Both the position numbers and the translations under genes were made by a program. The notes beneath the pieces are model-generated. The model ran no database searches and was not told the origin of the DNA. It saw only the letters and a list, made by a program, of their open reading frames with translations. From NCBI RefSeq assembly GCF_901000735.1, contig NC_081544.1, positions 8,756,440-8,820,439 on the forward strand: DNA of 64,000 nucleotides, read 5' to 3'. The stretch comes from Corylus avellana (taxonomy: Eukaryota > Streptophyta > Magnoliopsida > Fagales > Betulaceae). Of this stretch, positions 55,473 through 64,000 are shown piece after piece (position 1 is the first letter of the stretch; each line of letters begins with the position of its first letter).

Positions 55473-56732
55473 TCCCCCACACTTTAGTAGATAGCCTAAA
55501 AATTGATAATCATACCATTCATAATTTATTCCAGTATTCTAATTTCTCTTCATTCTCATGATGTAGCCAAGATTTACATGTATAAATCTAGCATGCTAAA
55601 TATTAATGGAATAAACCAAAAAGTCGCAAGAAAATAAATTTTTAAGAATATCACACAAATGCTTTAAGAAATGACTTCTATGAGCTCAACTTTCTCCAAG
55701 TATGATATGTCATTTTCTCTTCTTTTTTTTTGTCAATTGACAATTCTAAAGCTATTTAAAAAAAATATTAATCATCACTTGTGATTTTTCAAAATGATCC
55801 TTATATATTATATATATAGGGATTGCATAATTCAAGTTCTATCAAGATTTTAAAAATAAAATCTTTTTAACTAATGCCCCAATAAATATGCAAAGTATCA
55901 AGCTCAACCAAAATAATAATAAACTATTATTGTCTCATTTTAATAAATACGACAATGATATCATTCTTATAATATGATAAATTTATCATGTATCAAACGA
56001 ACCTTAATAATCACATATATTTTATTCTGAACCATCATGTTAGAGAAATTTGAAAGTTGAATGATATATATGAGGAATTACCAAATAACTTAAAGTGTTT
56101 ATGCTAATCTAGCATGTCATAGCTAACATAAATGGTAGATATTATTTCTTCTTTGAAATAGATGAATCAATAGAAGCCACCGCTTATCATATACAAAATT
56201 CATGTAATTATAAAATTTTGCACCAGCTTTAATTCAATCAAGGAGAACCTTCATAACTTGAATTTTTTCCATTTTAATAATTGAAATGTATATTATGTCT
56301 TAAAAAATAAGACCTATGAGTCAGAGTTTAAAACTCAAAGCAGAGCCAACAGCTTTACTCCAAGATCTTCCAAAATAGATTGTCATCACCACACACCAAC
56401 TAGGTGTCCTGAGAGCCGATCGACTCAATATGCGCACCACATCTTTTCCTCTTACAATGTGCGTACTTGCAAAAATCTTTAGCAAAGTTGTATTCTCTGC
56501 ACACATTTAGCAATGCCTATGTATTTTTCTCTAACACACCATGAGTAACTACTCATTGTTATGATTATTAATCTACATGGATATTTTCCAGCCAAGCTTA
56601 GCACAGCATAACAAAGAAAATGCTAAGTTCTACAAATCCATAAAAATGCTTAACTTTTTTTTAGTGTGTGCAGGGAACACCCCATCCCAACAGGTAGGGA
56701 CTATGGATCCATTAAGAGTTTTAAACTCATCC
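55473..56732. other. Second internal region, AT-rich, no gene recognised
   Basis: Starts with a polypurine-tract complement and continues AT-rich without coding content. At 56662-56732 it joins the family's internal repeat (GTGTGCAGGGAACACCCCAT), which then meets its own inverted copy. Confidence 0.5.
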
Positions 56733-59245
56733 TTAATGGGTCTATAGTCCCTACTTGTTGGGATAGGATGTTCTCTGCACACATTCTTGATGGATGCCAC
56801 CTATGTAAGTGTGGAGGTGGTGCCGCGTCCTATGAGACTTTGGCAAGTCTCTAGAGCACTCATGATGCCCAAAGGCGCATGGCCTGTATAAGGCACCAAC
56901 CCGCTATAGAACAACCCAATTTTCTTTATTTGATTTGATTTGACTTTTTGTTTATTTGATTTGATTTAATTTTTTGTTTTTGGAGAAAGTTATGTGGATG
57001 ATAAGTTTGTTTAACTTGTGGATTTGGTTAAAAGAGTTTAACTCTACCACGATTCATTAAGTTCCTACTTAATTATCCTAGGTGCGGTTAAAACTTTCGG
57101 GTACCACATCGATGCATGCTTTCAATCTCCTTTTATTCTAATGTTTGTAACATATGGGGGATTGTTGTAATATTTGTTACAAACATTCATTTTTCTGTCA
57201 TTTGAAAATGTTTTATCATTTGATAATATCTTCATGAGTTTTTATGAGAAATAAAAATCATCTTTAACCATTTTGGTTTGTAACCGTTTGTATTTATTAC
57301 TTGGTTATGAGATATAACTTTTATGACTGTTTGTATTTATTACTTGGTTATGAGTTATAATTTTTATGACCGCTTGTATTTATTACTTGGTTATGAGTTA
57401 TTATATAAAAATTAGTTTTAATTGATTTTTACCGTTTTGACCGTTAGTCTTTAACAAGTTTTATTGTAGTTTGACCATTTGATTATTAACAAATGTTTTG
57501 CCCTTTATTTGGGGTTATGACCATTTGGTCATTAATTATATAAAGAAAGAAAACATCCACAATCCTATGGTATAGTGAGTTTGCAACAAGAAAGAAAGAA
57601 AGGCAAACTCATTTTCTTTATAAAAGAGTTTTGTCCTATTTTAGAAGCCAATTGCATAGAATTCTATTATATTCAATTTCTATTTTCTATTTGCGGTTTT
57701 TTATCAAGAAGATCAAAGGGTTGTTCTGCTAGTCTTCGTTATTGGAAGTGCGTCATCAACGAAGGTAGAAGCTATAGTCTAATCCTGGGATATTGCGTGT
57801 CAAATGATCCGATCGCACTGAATTATACACTCCGGGAGGCACGAATCAACCTTTAGGGACAACGCTCTTGCATGATTCTATAGTATTGTGAGATATTTTC
57901 ATACTCTACTTTTCATCTCTTGTATTTTATTTATTTTATTGTTAATTTTCATATTGTAATTATTTTATATCAATGAGAATTGTAATTATTTTAAGATTGT
58001 TGGAAATAATTTTGGATGGTGCACAAATTCTCATTGATATAAAATAATTACAATATGAAAATTAACAATAAAATAAATAAAATACAAGATATGAAAAGTA
58101 AAGTATGGAAAGATCTTACAATCCTATAGAATAACGCAAGAGCGTTGTCCTTAAAAGTTGATTCGTGCCTCCCAGAGTGTATAACTCGGTGCGATCGAAT
58201 CATTTGACACACAACCTCCCAGGATTAGACTATAGCGTCTACCGTCGTAAAGGACGCACTTCCAATAGCGAAGACTAGTAGAACAACCCCTTGATCTTCT
58301 TGATAAAAAACCGCAAATAGAAAATAGAAATTGAATTGAATAGAATTCTATACAATTGGTCTTCTAAAATAGGACAAAACTCTTTTATAAAGAAAATAAG
58401 TTTGCCTTTCTTTCTTTCTTGTTCCAAACTCACTCTCCCATCGGATTGGGGATGTTTTCTTTCATTATATAATTAATAACCAAATGGTCATAACACAAAA
58501 AAAGGATAAGACATTTGTTAAAAATCAAATGGTCAAACTACAATAAAACTTGTTAAAGACTAACGGTCAAAACGGAAAAAATCAATTAAAACTAATTTTT
58601 ATATAATAACTCATAACCAAGTAATAAATACAAACAGTCATAAAAGTTATATCTCATAATCAAGTAATAAATATAAACGGTTATAAACCAAAATGGTTAA
58701 AGATGATTTTTATTTCTCAGAAAAACTCGTAAAGATATTATCAAATGATAAAACATTTTCAAATGACTGAAAAATAAATGTATGTAACTAATATTACAAC
58801 AAAACCCCATATGTTACAAACATTAGAATAAAAGGAGATTGAAAGCATGCATCGATGTGGTACCCGAAAGTTTTAACCGCACCTAGGATAAATAAGTAGG
58901 ATCTTAATGAATCGTGGAAGAGTTAAACTCTTTTTACCAAATCCACAAGTTAAACAAACATATCATCCACTTAACTTTCTCCAAAAGCAAAAATTAAATC
59001 AAATCAAATAAACAAAAATTCAAATCAAATCAAATAAAGAAAATTGAGTTGTTCTATAGCGGGTTGGCGCCTTATACAGGCCATGCACCTCTGGGTTTCA
59101 TGAGTGCTCTAGAGACTTGCCAAAGTCTCATAGGAAGCGGCACCACCTCCACACTCACATAGGTGGCGTCCATCAAGAATGTGTGCAGAAAACATCTCAT
59201 CCCTACAAGTAAGGACTATGGACCCATTAAGAGTTTTAAACTCGT
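56733..59245. repeat. Large inverted repeat of LTR plus internal sequence
   Basis: 56733-57981 is the reverse complement of about 57998-59245 with scattered differences: internal repeat, polypurine tract (57152-57162, ATATGGGGGAT), then LTR R3 (57163-57981) in the plus direction, followed after about 16 bases by LTR R4 (57998-58801) in the minus direction. R3 lacks its last 27 or so bases. A second, smaller inverted joint lies at 56692-56754 (GTAGGGACTATGGATCC against GTAGGGACTATAGACCC). Confidence 0.85.
57998..58801 (-). repeat. Copia-family LTR, copy R4
   Basis: TGTTGGAAATAATTTTGGAT to ATTACAACA on the plus strand. Left flank TTAAGAT as for R2, right flank the polypurine tract complement AAACCCCATATG. 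It is the LTR next to the pol remnant at 59600-60480 and is in the correct orientation to be that element's 3' LTR. Two units of the 42-bp repeat. Confidence 0.85.
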
Positions 59246-59599
59246 CCTTACTCTGCATCTTTTGTTATTACACTATAAAATGGCTTTCATGAGTGCTCTA
59301 GGGACCTACCCAAGTCTCATAGGAGATAGCACATCCACACTCATATAGGTGGTATTTATCAGGAGTGTGTGCAAGGAACACCCCGTCCTAACAAGTAGGG
59401 ACTTTGGACCCATTAAGAGCTTTAAGCTCACCCTTAATCACTCTGCATCTTGTACTGTCTTACACCATAGGGATGGACTCATTACTAATCTTTTCAACAA
59501 GATAGTTAATAAACATAAATTGACAATACCGTACCTCATTTCACTTGTGACTTCGTTTCCCATTAAACCTCATTCATGGGATCTCCAATCAGAGGTTGG

Positions 59600-60480
59600 G
59601 TATCAGTCATATCCCCCTTGATACTTCTCTCACTAGCTTTCTTTCTAGTGGCATGGTCAAAGAATCTGCAAATTCTTTTATGACCTCACAAAGTCCATGG
59701 ACATTACCGGTTTCAGTAAGCTGCCTCACAATATTGTGCACTTTCTCATTATAAATTCTTTGCTCTTTGCTAGAGCTTTGGTAGCCTATCAATCACAATG
59801 AAAACACAGGTGGAACTGAATTAGCATATAAAAGCAAAGTAATTTATCAATAGGCTCATCGGCCATTTTCTTTAGTTCCTACCTTCTACAAGGCAACTAA
59901 CTCTGACTTCATAGTAAACCTTGCTATGCAAGTCTGCTTTGAGGACTTCAAGAGATTGCCCCTCCAGCTATAAGAAACAAATAATAGCCATTAGTATGCT
60001 TTGCTCATCTAATAAAAAATGCAGTTAGCATCACAATATCCTTTCAATATAGAAGGATAATCACAATATGACATACTAAAATTAATTGTGCCATTTACGT
60101 ATCTCAACAATTTAGAGATATCATCCCAATGCTCAATACCATGATTATGAGTATATCTACTCAATCTACTAACAATATAGGTAATATCAGGGCATATATA
60201 GTTCGTCAAAACATCAAGTAATCAATTATTTGTGCATATTTTTCTTGCAAAAACACAATCACCATGATTCTTAACCAAGTGTATTTTTGAATCATATGGT
60301 GTAGAGTCTGTAGACATAGGTGTATAATAAAAGTGTTTAAATCTTTTAAACATCTTTTCGACATAACATATTGGAGATAAAATAATGCAATTATTATCTC
60401 TAATAACTTTAATGTCCAACATGACATTAACTTTACCTATGTCTTACATATCAAAATTAGATGCAAGAAACATTATAGTA
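59600..60480 (-). pseudogene. Copia RT C-terminus and RNase H remnant
   Basis: Minus-strand fragments in order: KVIRDNNCIILSPICYVEKM followed by FKRFKHFYYTPM (60422-60222), the region after the RT active site; TNYICPDITYIVSRLSRYTH with LLRYVNGTI and GYCDANCI (60209-60009), the typical copia RT/RNase H connection; and a decayed RNase H part near 59960-59880. A further stretch with HNIVRQLTETGNVHGLCEVI and KEFADSLTMPLERKLV follows (59792-59607). Frames are broken by several stops. It is cut on its 5' side by the pararetroviral sequence at about 60549. Confidence 0.82.
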
Positions 60481-60532
60481 TCATGCACAACATCAATACT
60501 AGCTAAACAAAAATAAAATAAGCTAGTTGTCA

Positions 60533-60548
60533 ATATATATATATATAT
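60533..60548. repeat. (AT)n at the viral junction
   Basis: Eight AT units directly at the border between the copia remnant and the pararetroviral sequence. TA-rich sites are favoured joints of endogenous pararetroviruses in plants. Confidence 0.85.
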
Positions 60549-60552
60549 TTGG

Positions 60553-61230
60553 TATACAAAACCCACTCCTCCTGATTTACAATTTGAAGAAAGATTTTTT
60601 CAATCCCAATTTTCTGTTTCTGCTGACAAACTTTATGAATGGAACATTGATGGTTTGTCTGAACAAGAAATATTGAATAAAATGAATCACATGTCTATGG
60701 TTGCTAATGCTTATGTTACTAATCACAATTTAAGCCAATCATAAATTGTTGATTTGCTTTCTACTGGCTTCTCTAGAACTCTTCGGAATTAGTGGGATAA
60801 ACACCTCACTGAAGAATCCCGAGAAACAATTAGAAAAGCTATCAAAAAAGATGAAGATGGCTTACCAATATTTGATGAGCAACGTGGCACTGGTGAACCT
60901 GATAGTGTTAACACCTTGATTTACACAATCATTAAGCATTTGATTGGAACACCGTCTAACATCACTTCTCGCATTTCTGATTTCTTGAATAATCTTCGTT
61001 GCCGTACTATGTCGGATTATAGATGGTATCAAGATGTTTTTCTTTCTCGTGTTATGGTTAGACCTGGTAGTCAAAAACCTTATTGGAAAGAAAAATTTAT
61101 TGATGGATTACCTTCATTATTTGCTCACAAAGTTAAAGACAAACTCATTAATTCTAATACTGGATTAATTGGATATGAAAAATTAACTTATGGTGATTTG
61201 TTTTCTACGGTTAAAAAACTTGGCATATAA
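60553..61230 (+). pseudogene. Caulimovirid coat-protein-like region, broken
   Basis: One frame with in-frame stops at 60742, 60790 and 61228 encodes a capsid-type segment; landmarks are YRWYQDVF at about 61021 and PYWKEKFIDGLP at about 61078-61113, the W...F..GLP arrangement seen in caulimovirid and gag-like capsids. It runs into the zinc-knuckle reading frame that starts at 61231 in the same frame. Confidence 0.75.
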
Positions 61231-62595
61231 ATGTGTATTGATCAAAAAATGATAAGACAACAGTTGAAAAACAAAAAGAAGGCTAAATATGAAATGGGTA
61301 ATTTCTGCAAACAATTTGGGTTACCTCCTATGGCTCCTTCCCGGAGAAATAAGAAGAAACCTGATAAAGTTTTCAAGAAAAGAACCGCTCCATATTACAA
61401 TAGTTACAAGAAAAGAAAATATAATAAACCCATTAGAAAAATTCCAGCAGCCAATAAATCTCGAAAAAATAACTCAAAGTTTGATAAATATTTTTCCAAA
61501 GGAAAATGTTTTAATTGTGGAAAATCAAGACATTTTGCTGATGAGTGCCCTGAACCACCCAAAAAATTGAAAAAAGAAATCAATGCTTTAAAAATTGATG
61601 ACAATGAAAAAGAAAATCTTTTTAGAATCCTTCAATCAATAAGTTCTTCTGATTTATCTGATTATGAATTTTTAACTACTTCAAGTGACTTTGATTACCA
61701 TTCTGCCAGTGAATTTTTTTATAATGATTTCAAAATTGGCTGCAATGATTCTTGCTGCAAAGGTGTCAAAACTTGCAATGTTCTCACAAAAACTGAAGAA
61801 CAAGAAAATTTGCTCATCACTCTAATCTCAAAAATTGAAAATCCTGAATTAAAAGAAGACTATCTTAAAAAACTCAAAGATACAATGGTTAAAAATACTA
61901 ATAAACCAAAAAATACAAAAATATCTCTTGATGAAACTTTGGAACGATTTTCTAAACAAAAATCCAAAGAAATTACTATCTCAGATTTGCAGCATGAGAT
62001 TAGTAATATCAAAAAAGAAATTGCAGATTTGAAAACTGACCTCTTTGCTTTTAAAACTGATAATAATGATTTAAAACAACAGCTATTAATACTAAAAATC
62101 CAAAATTGTGTTCAAGATCACAATTCTGATAATGAAAATGATAAGCAATCTGAACATTCTGATGAAGCGGAATCCAGCAATAAAGTAATTTCCAATGAAG
62201 TCGACAATAAAGCCAAGATTATCAGTCTTAGTAACAAAATTGTTCCACCTAAATGGTATTGTAAAGTTCATATTGTCATTGCTCCTGATTATGCATTTGA
62301 TACCATTGTTTTGATTGATTCTGGTGTTGATTTGAATTGTATTCAAGAAGGAATAGTACCCAGCAAATATTTTGAAAAACCCACTGAAAGACTAAACTCT
62401 GCCAGCGGAAGCCGTTTGCAAATCAAATATGAATTGAATAGTATACATGTCTGCCAGGGTGATGTCTGTTTTGATACTCCTGCTGTTCTTGTTAAAAATA
62501 TGACTGAAAAGGTTATTCTTGGCCTTCCTTTCATTTGCATGCTTTATCCTTTTTATGTTGATGAAATTGGTGTCTCAACTGTTAAAATGGGTTGA
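61231..62595 (+). CDS. Caulimovirid coat C-terminus, zinc knuckle and aspartic protease (open, 454 codons)
   Basis: The N-terminal 90 residues are strongly Lys/Arg-rich, fitting nucleic-acid binding. A CX2CX4HX4C zinc knuckle has its ligands at 61507, 61516, 61531 and 61546 (residues about 93-106). An acidic part, then a coiled-coil-like Lys/Asp-rich stretch (residues about 230-300) follow. The protease motif D-S-G-V is at 62317-62328 (residues 363-366), with the second glycine-containing motif VILGLPF near 62512-62532. The usual third-position Ala/Thr pattern is altered to Val, so activity is doubtful. The frame is in phase with the coat region upstream; the ATG at 61231 follows directly on a stop and need not be a real start. 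The frame to the RT is lost near 62590. Confidence 0.8.
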   Translation: MCIDQKMIRQQLKNKKKAKYEMGNFCKQFGLPPMAPSRRNKKKPDKVFKKRTAPYYNSYKKRKYNKPIRKIPAANKSRKNNSKFDKYFSKGKCFNCGKSRHFADECPEPPKKLKKEINALKIDDNEKENLFRILQSISSSDLSDYEFLTTSSDFDYHSASEFFYNDFKIGCNDSCCKGVKTCNVLTKTEEQENLLITLISKIENPELKEDYLKKLKDTMVKNTNKPKNTKISLDETLERFSKQKSKEITISDLQHEISNIKKEIADLKTDLFAFKTDNNDLKQQLLILKIQNCVQDHNSDNENDKQSEHSDEAESSNKVISNEVDNKAKIISLSNKIVPPKWYCKVHIVIAPDYAFDTIVLIDSGVDLNCIQEGIVPSKYFEKPTERLNSASGSRLQIKYELNSIHVCQGDVCFDTPAVLVKNMTEKVILGLPFICMLYPFYVDEIGVSTVKMG

Positions 62596-62711
62596 AGTAA
62601 AATTTTATTTTGCTAATAAATTTGAGATTGATATTAGTCATTTTAACATTATCACTGCCAAAACTAAACATTTAAACTTCTTGAAACAAGAGGTTAAATA
62701 AAAAAAAAAAA

Positions 62712-64000
62712 TGCTGAACAACTTTCGGATAAACTATTGCAATCCAAGATTGCCTCTTTCAATACCCGCATCATTGATCTTGTCTGTTCTGATCTTCCTA
62801 CTGCTTTTTGTCATAGGAAGAAACACATTGTTTCTTTACCTTATATTAAAAATTTTTCTGAAAACAAAATCTCCACTAAAGCTAGACCCATCCAAATGAA
62901 TGCTGAAACTTTAGATTTTTGCTAGAAAGAAATTGCTAACCTACTTGCTAAAGGAATTATTCGTAAGAGTAAATCTCCTTAGTCTTGTGCTGCCTTTTAT
63001 GTTATGAAAAATGCTAAAGTTGAAAGGAGAACCCCTAGGCTTGTAATCAATTACGAGCCACTCAATGATGTGCTAGAATGGATCAGGTATCCCATTCCAA
63101 ATAGGAAAGATTTAGTTAGTCGTATCAGTGAGGCTATAGTTTTCTCTAAGTTCGATATGAAGTCAGGATTTTGGCAAATCCAAACTAATGACAAAGATAG
63201 ATATAAGACTGCTTTTACTACCCCATTTGGACATTATGAGTGGAACGTTATGCCTTTTGGTCTAAAGAATGCTCCTAATGAATTCCAAAATATCATGAAT
63301 GATATTTTCAATCCCTTTAGCCACTTTACTATCGTTTACATTGATGATGTTTTGATTTATTCTAAATCTATTGATGAACACTGGAAACATTTGAACTCGT
63401 TTCTAGAAACAGTCAAACACAATGGACTTGTTGTTTCTGCCAAAAAGATTAAGCTCTTCCAAACTAAAATTAGATTCCTTGGTTTTGATATTTCTGAAGG
63501 TCGTATAAGACCCATTGATAGAGCCATTCAATTTGCCGATAAATTCCCTAATATTATCATTGATAAAAACCAGCTCCAAAGATTCTTAGGTTCTTTAAAT
63601 TATATTGCAGACTTCTACAAAGATCTGAGAAAACATTGTAAACCTTTATTCGACCGTTTGTTAAGCAATCCTCCCCCTTGGACTAACAATCATACTTCTC
63701 TTGTTAGAGAAATTAAAGCCCATGTCAAGGCTTTACCTTGTTTGGGAATTCTTTCAAACAATGCTTTCAAAACTGTTGAAACAGATGCTTCTGAAATTGG
63801 TTTCGGAGGTATTTTGAAACAAATTGTTTCACCAGGGTCCCCCGAACAAATTGTTCGATTCCATTCTGGATCCTGGAATAAAGCTCAATAAATTATAGTA
63901 CTATTAAAAAAGAAATTCTTTCAGTTGTTTTATGCATCACTAAATTTCAATCTGATTTACTAAATCAAAAGTTTTTGCTACGCATTGATTGTAAATTTGC
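62712..64000 (+). pseudogene. Caulimovirid reverse transcriptase and RNase H start, broken
   Basis: Begins after a run of twelve A (62700-62711), itself a frame change. Stops at 62923 and 62980 precede an open stretch from 63004 to 63891. Within it: the fingers motif VINYEPLND near 63043-63070, KFDMKSGFWQI near 63150-63182, MPFGLKNAP near 63250-63276, the catalytic YIDD at 63337-63348, FLGF near 63475, and the first RNase H acidic motif ETDAS near 63778-63792. A one-base frame break at about 63888 follows, after which RNase H sequence continues in another frame to the window end. Confidence 0.87.

Larger units (their letters stand above)
60549..64000 (+). mobile_element. Endogenous caulimovirid (plant pararetrovirus), right end outside the window
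   Basis: DNA viruses of family Caulimoviridae replicate through RNA and lack integrase; copies in plant chromosomes are passive insertions. This one shows, in order on the plus strand, a coat-protein-like region, a zinc knuckle, an aspartic protease, RT and the start of RNase H, the usual caulimovirid order. No LTR or integrase is seen. The movement-protein region expected 5' of the coat protein is absent, so the copy is truncated at the TA repeat. Stops at 60742, 60790, 61228, 62923 and 62980 and frame changes near 62590, 62705 and 63888 show it is defective. Genus (Petuvirus-like or Florendovirus-like) is not resolved. Confidence 0.87.

Overview
This is a plant nuclear window, almost certainly from a woody core eudicot. 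It is AT-rich and has long introns. Most of it is nested LTR retrotransposons, LINEs, MITEs and a Mutator-like element around a few host genes. The species cannot be fixed from the sequence. Two runs of exactly 100 N (9948-10047 and 52063-52162) split it into three contigs.

Contig 1 (1-9947) holds a frame-broken L1-type LINE, a second tail-only copy of the same LINE family, a copia 3' end with LTR, a dead copia RT/RNase H fragment, and on the minus strand exon 1 of an SVP/AGL24-like MADS-box gene. Contig 2 begins directly after the first gap with a second copy of the last 3 kb of contig 1. The two copies differ mainly by a 2.2 kb Mutator-like element (11233-13460), present only in the second copy. 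It has about 200-bp terminal inverted repeats, a perfect 9-bp target duplication and a captured fragment of an NPF (NRT1/PTR) transporter gene.

From 17816 to 39893 lies one 22-kb Ty3/gypsy element of Tat type: gag, pol with RT, RNase H, a second archaeal-like RNase H and integrase, then a protein gene on the opposite strand. It landed in a MITE and was itself hit twice: a solo LTR sits in its left LTR, and an 8.6-kb Athila-like element in reverse orientation splits its antisense gene. Each insertion is supported by a 5-bp target duplication.

The gene-bearing part is 40-52 kb. It holds a minus-strand beta-carbonic anhydrase gene (43763-45624) with an apparent frame break before the last exon, and a minus-strand SVP-like MADS-box gene (exons 2-7, 47803-52062) whose exon 1 is missing at the gap. 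Two MITEs and an 873-bp solo LTR lie between them.

Contig 3 (52163-64000) starts with a copy of 41059-41602, then carries four LTRs of one copia family in a rearranged, partly inverted array, remains of the copia pol gene, and an endogenous caulimovirid (plant pararetrovirus) copy starting in a TA repeat at about 60549. The viral copy has a zinc-knuckle and protease reading frame and an RT reading frame separated by stops and frameshifts. I saw no RNA gene, CRISPR array or convincing new molecular system. The most informative features are the duplicate blocks at both gaps, the empty/filled site pair of the Mutator-like element, and the split MADS-box gene.
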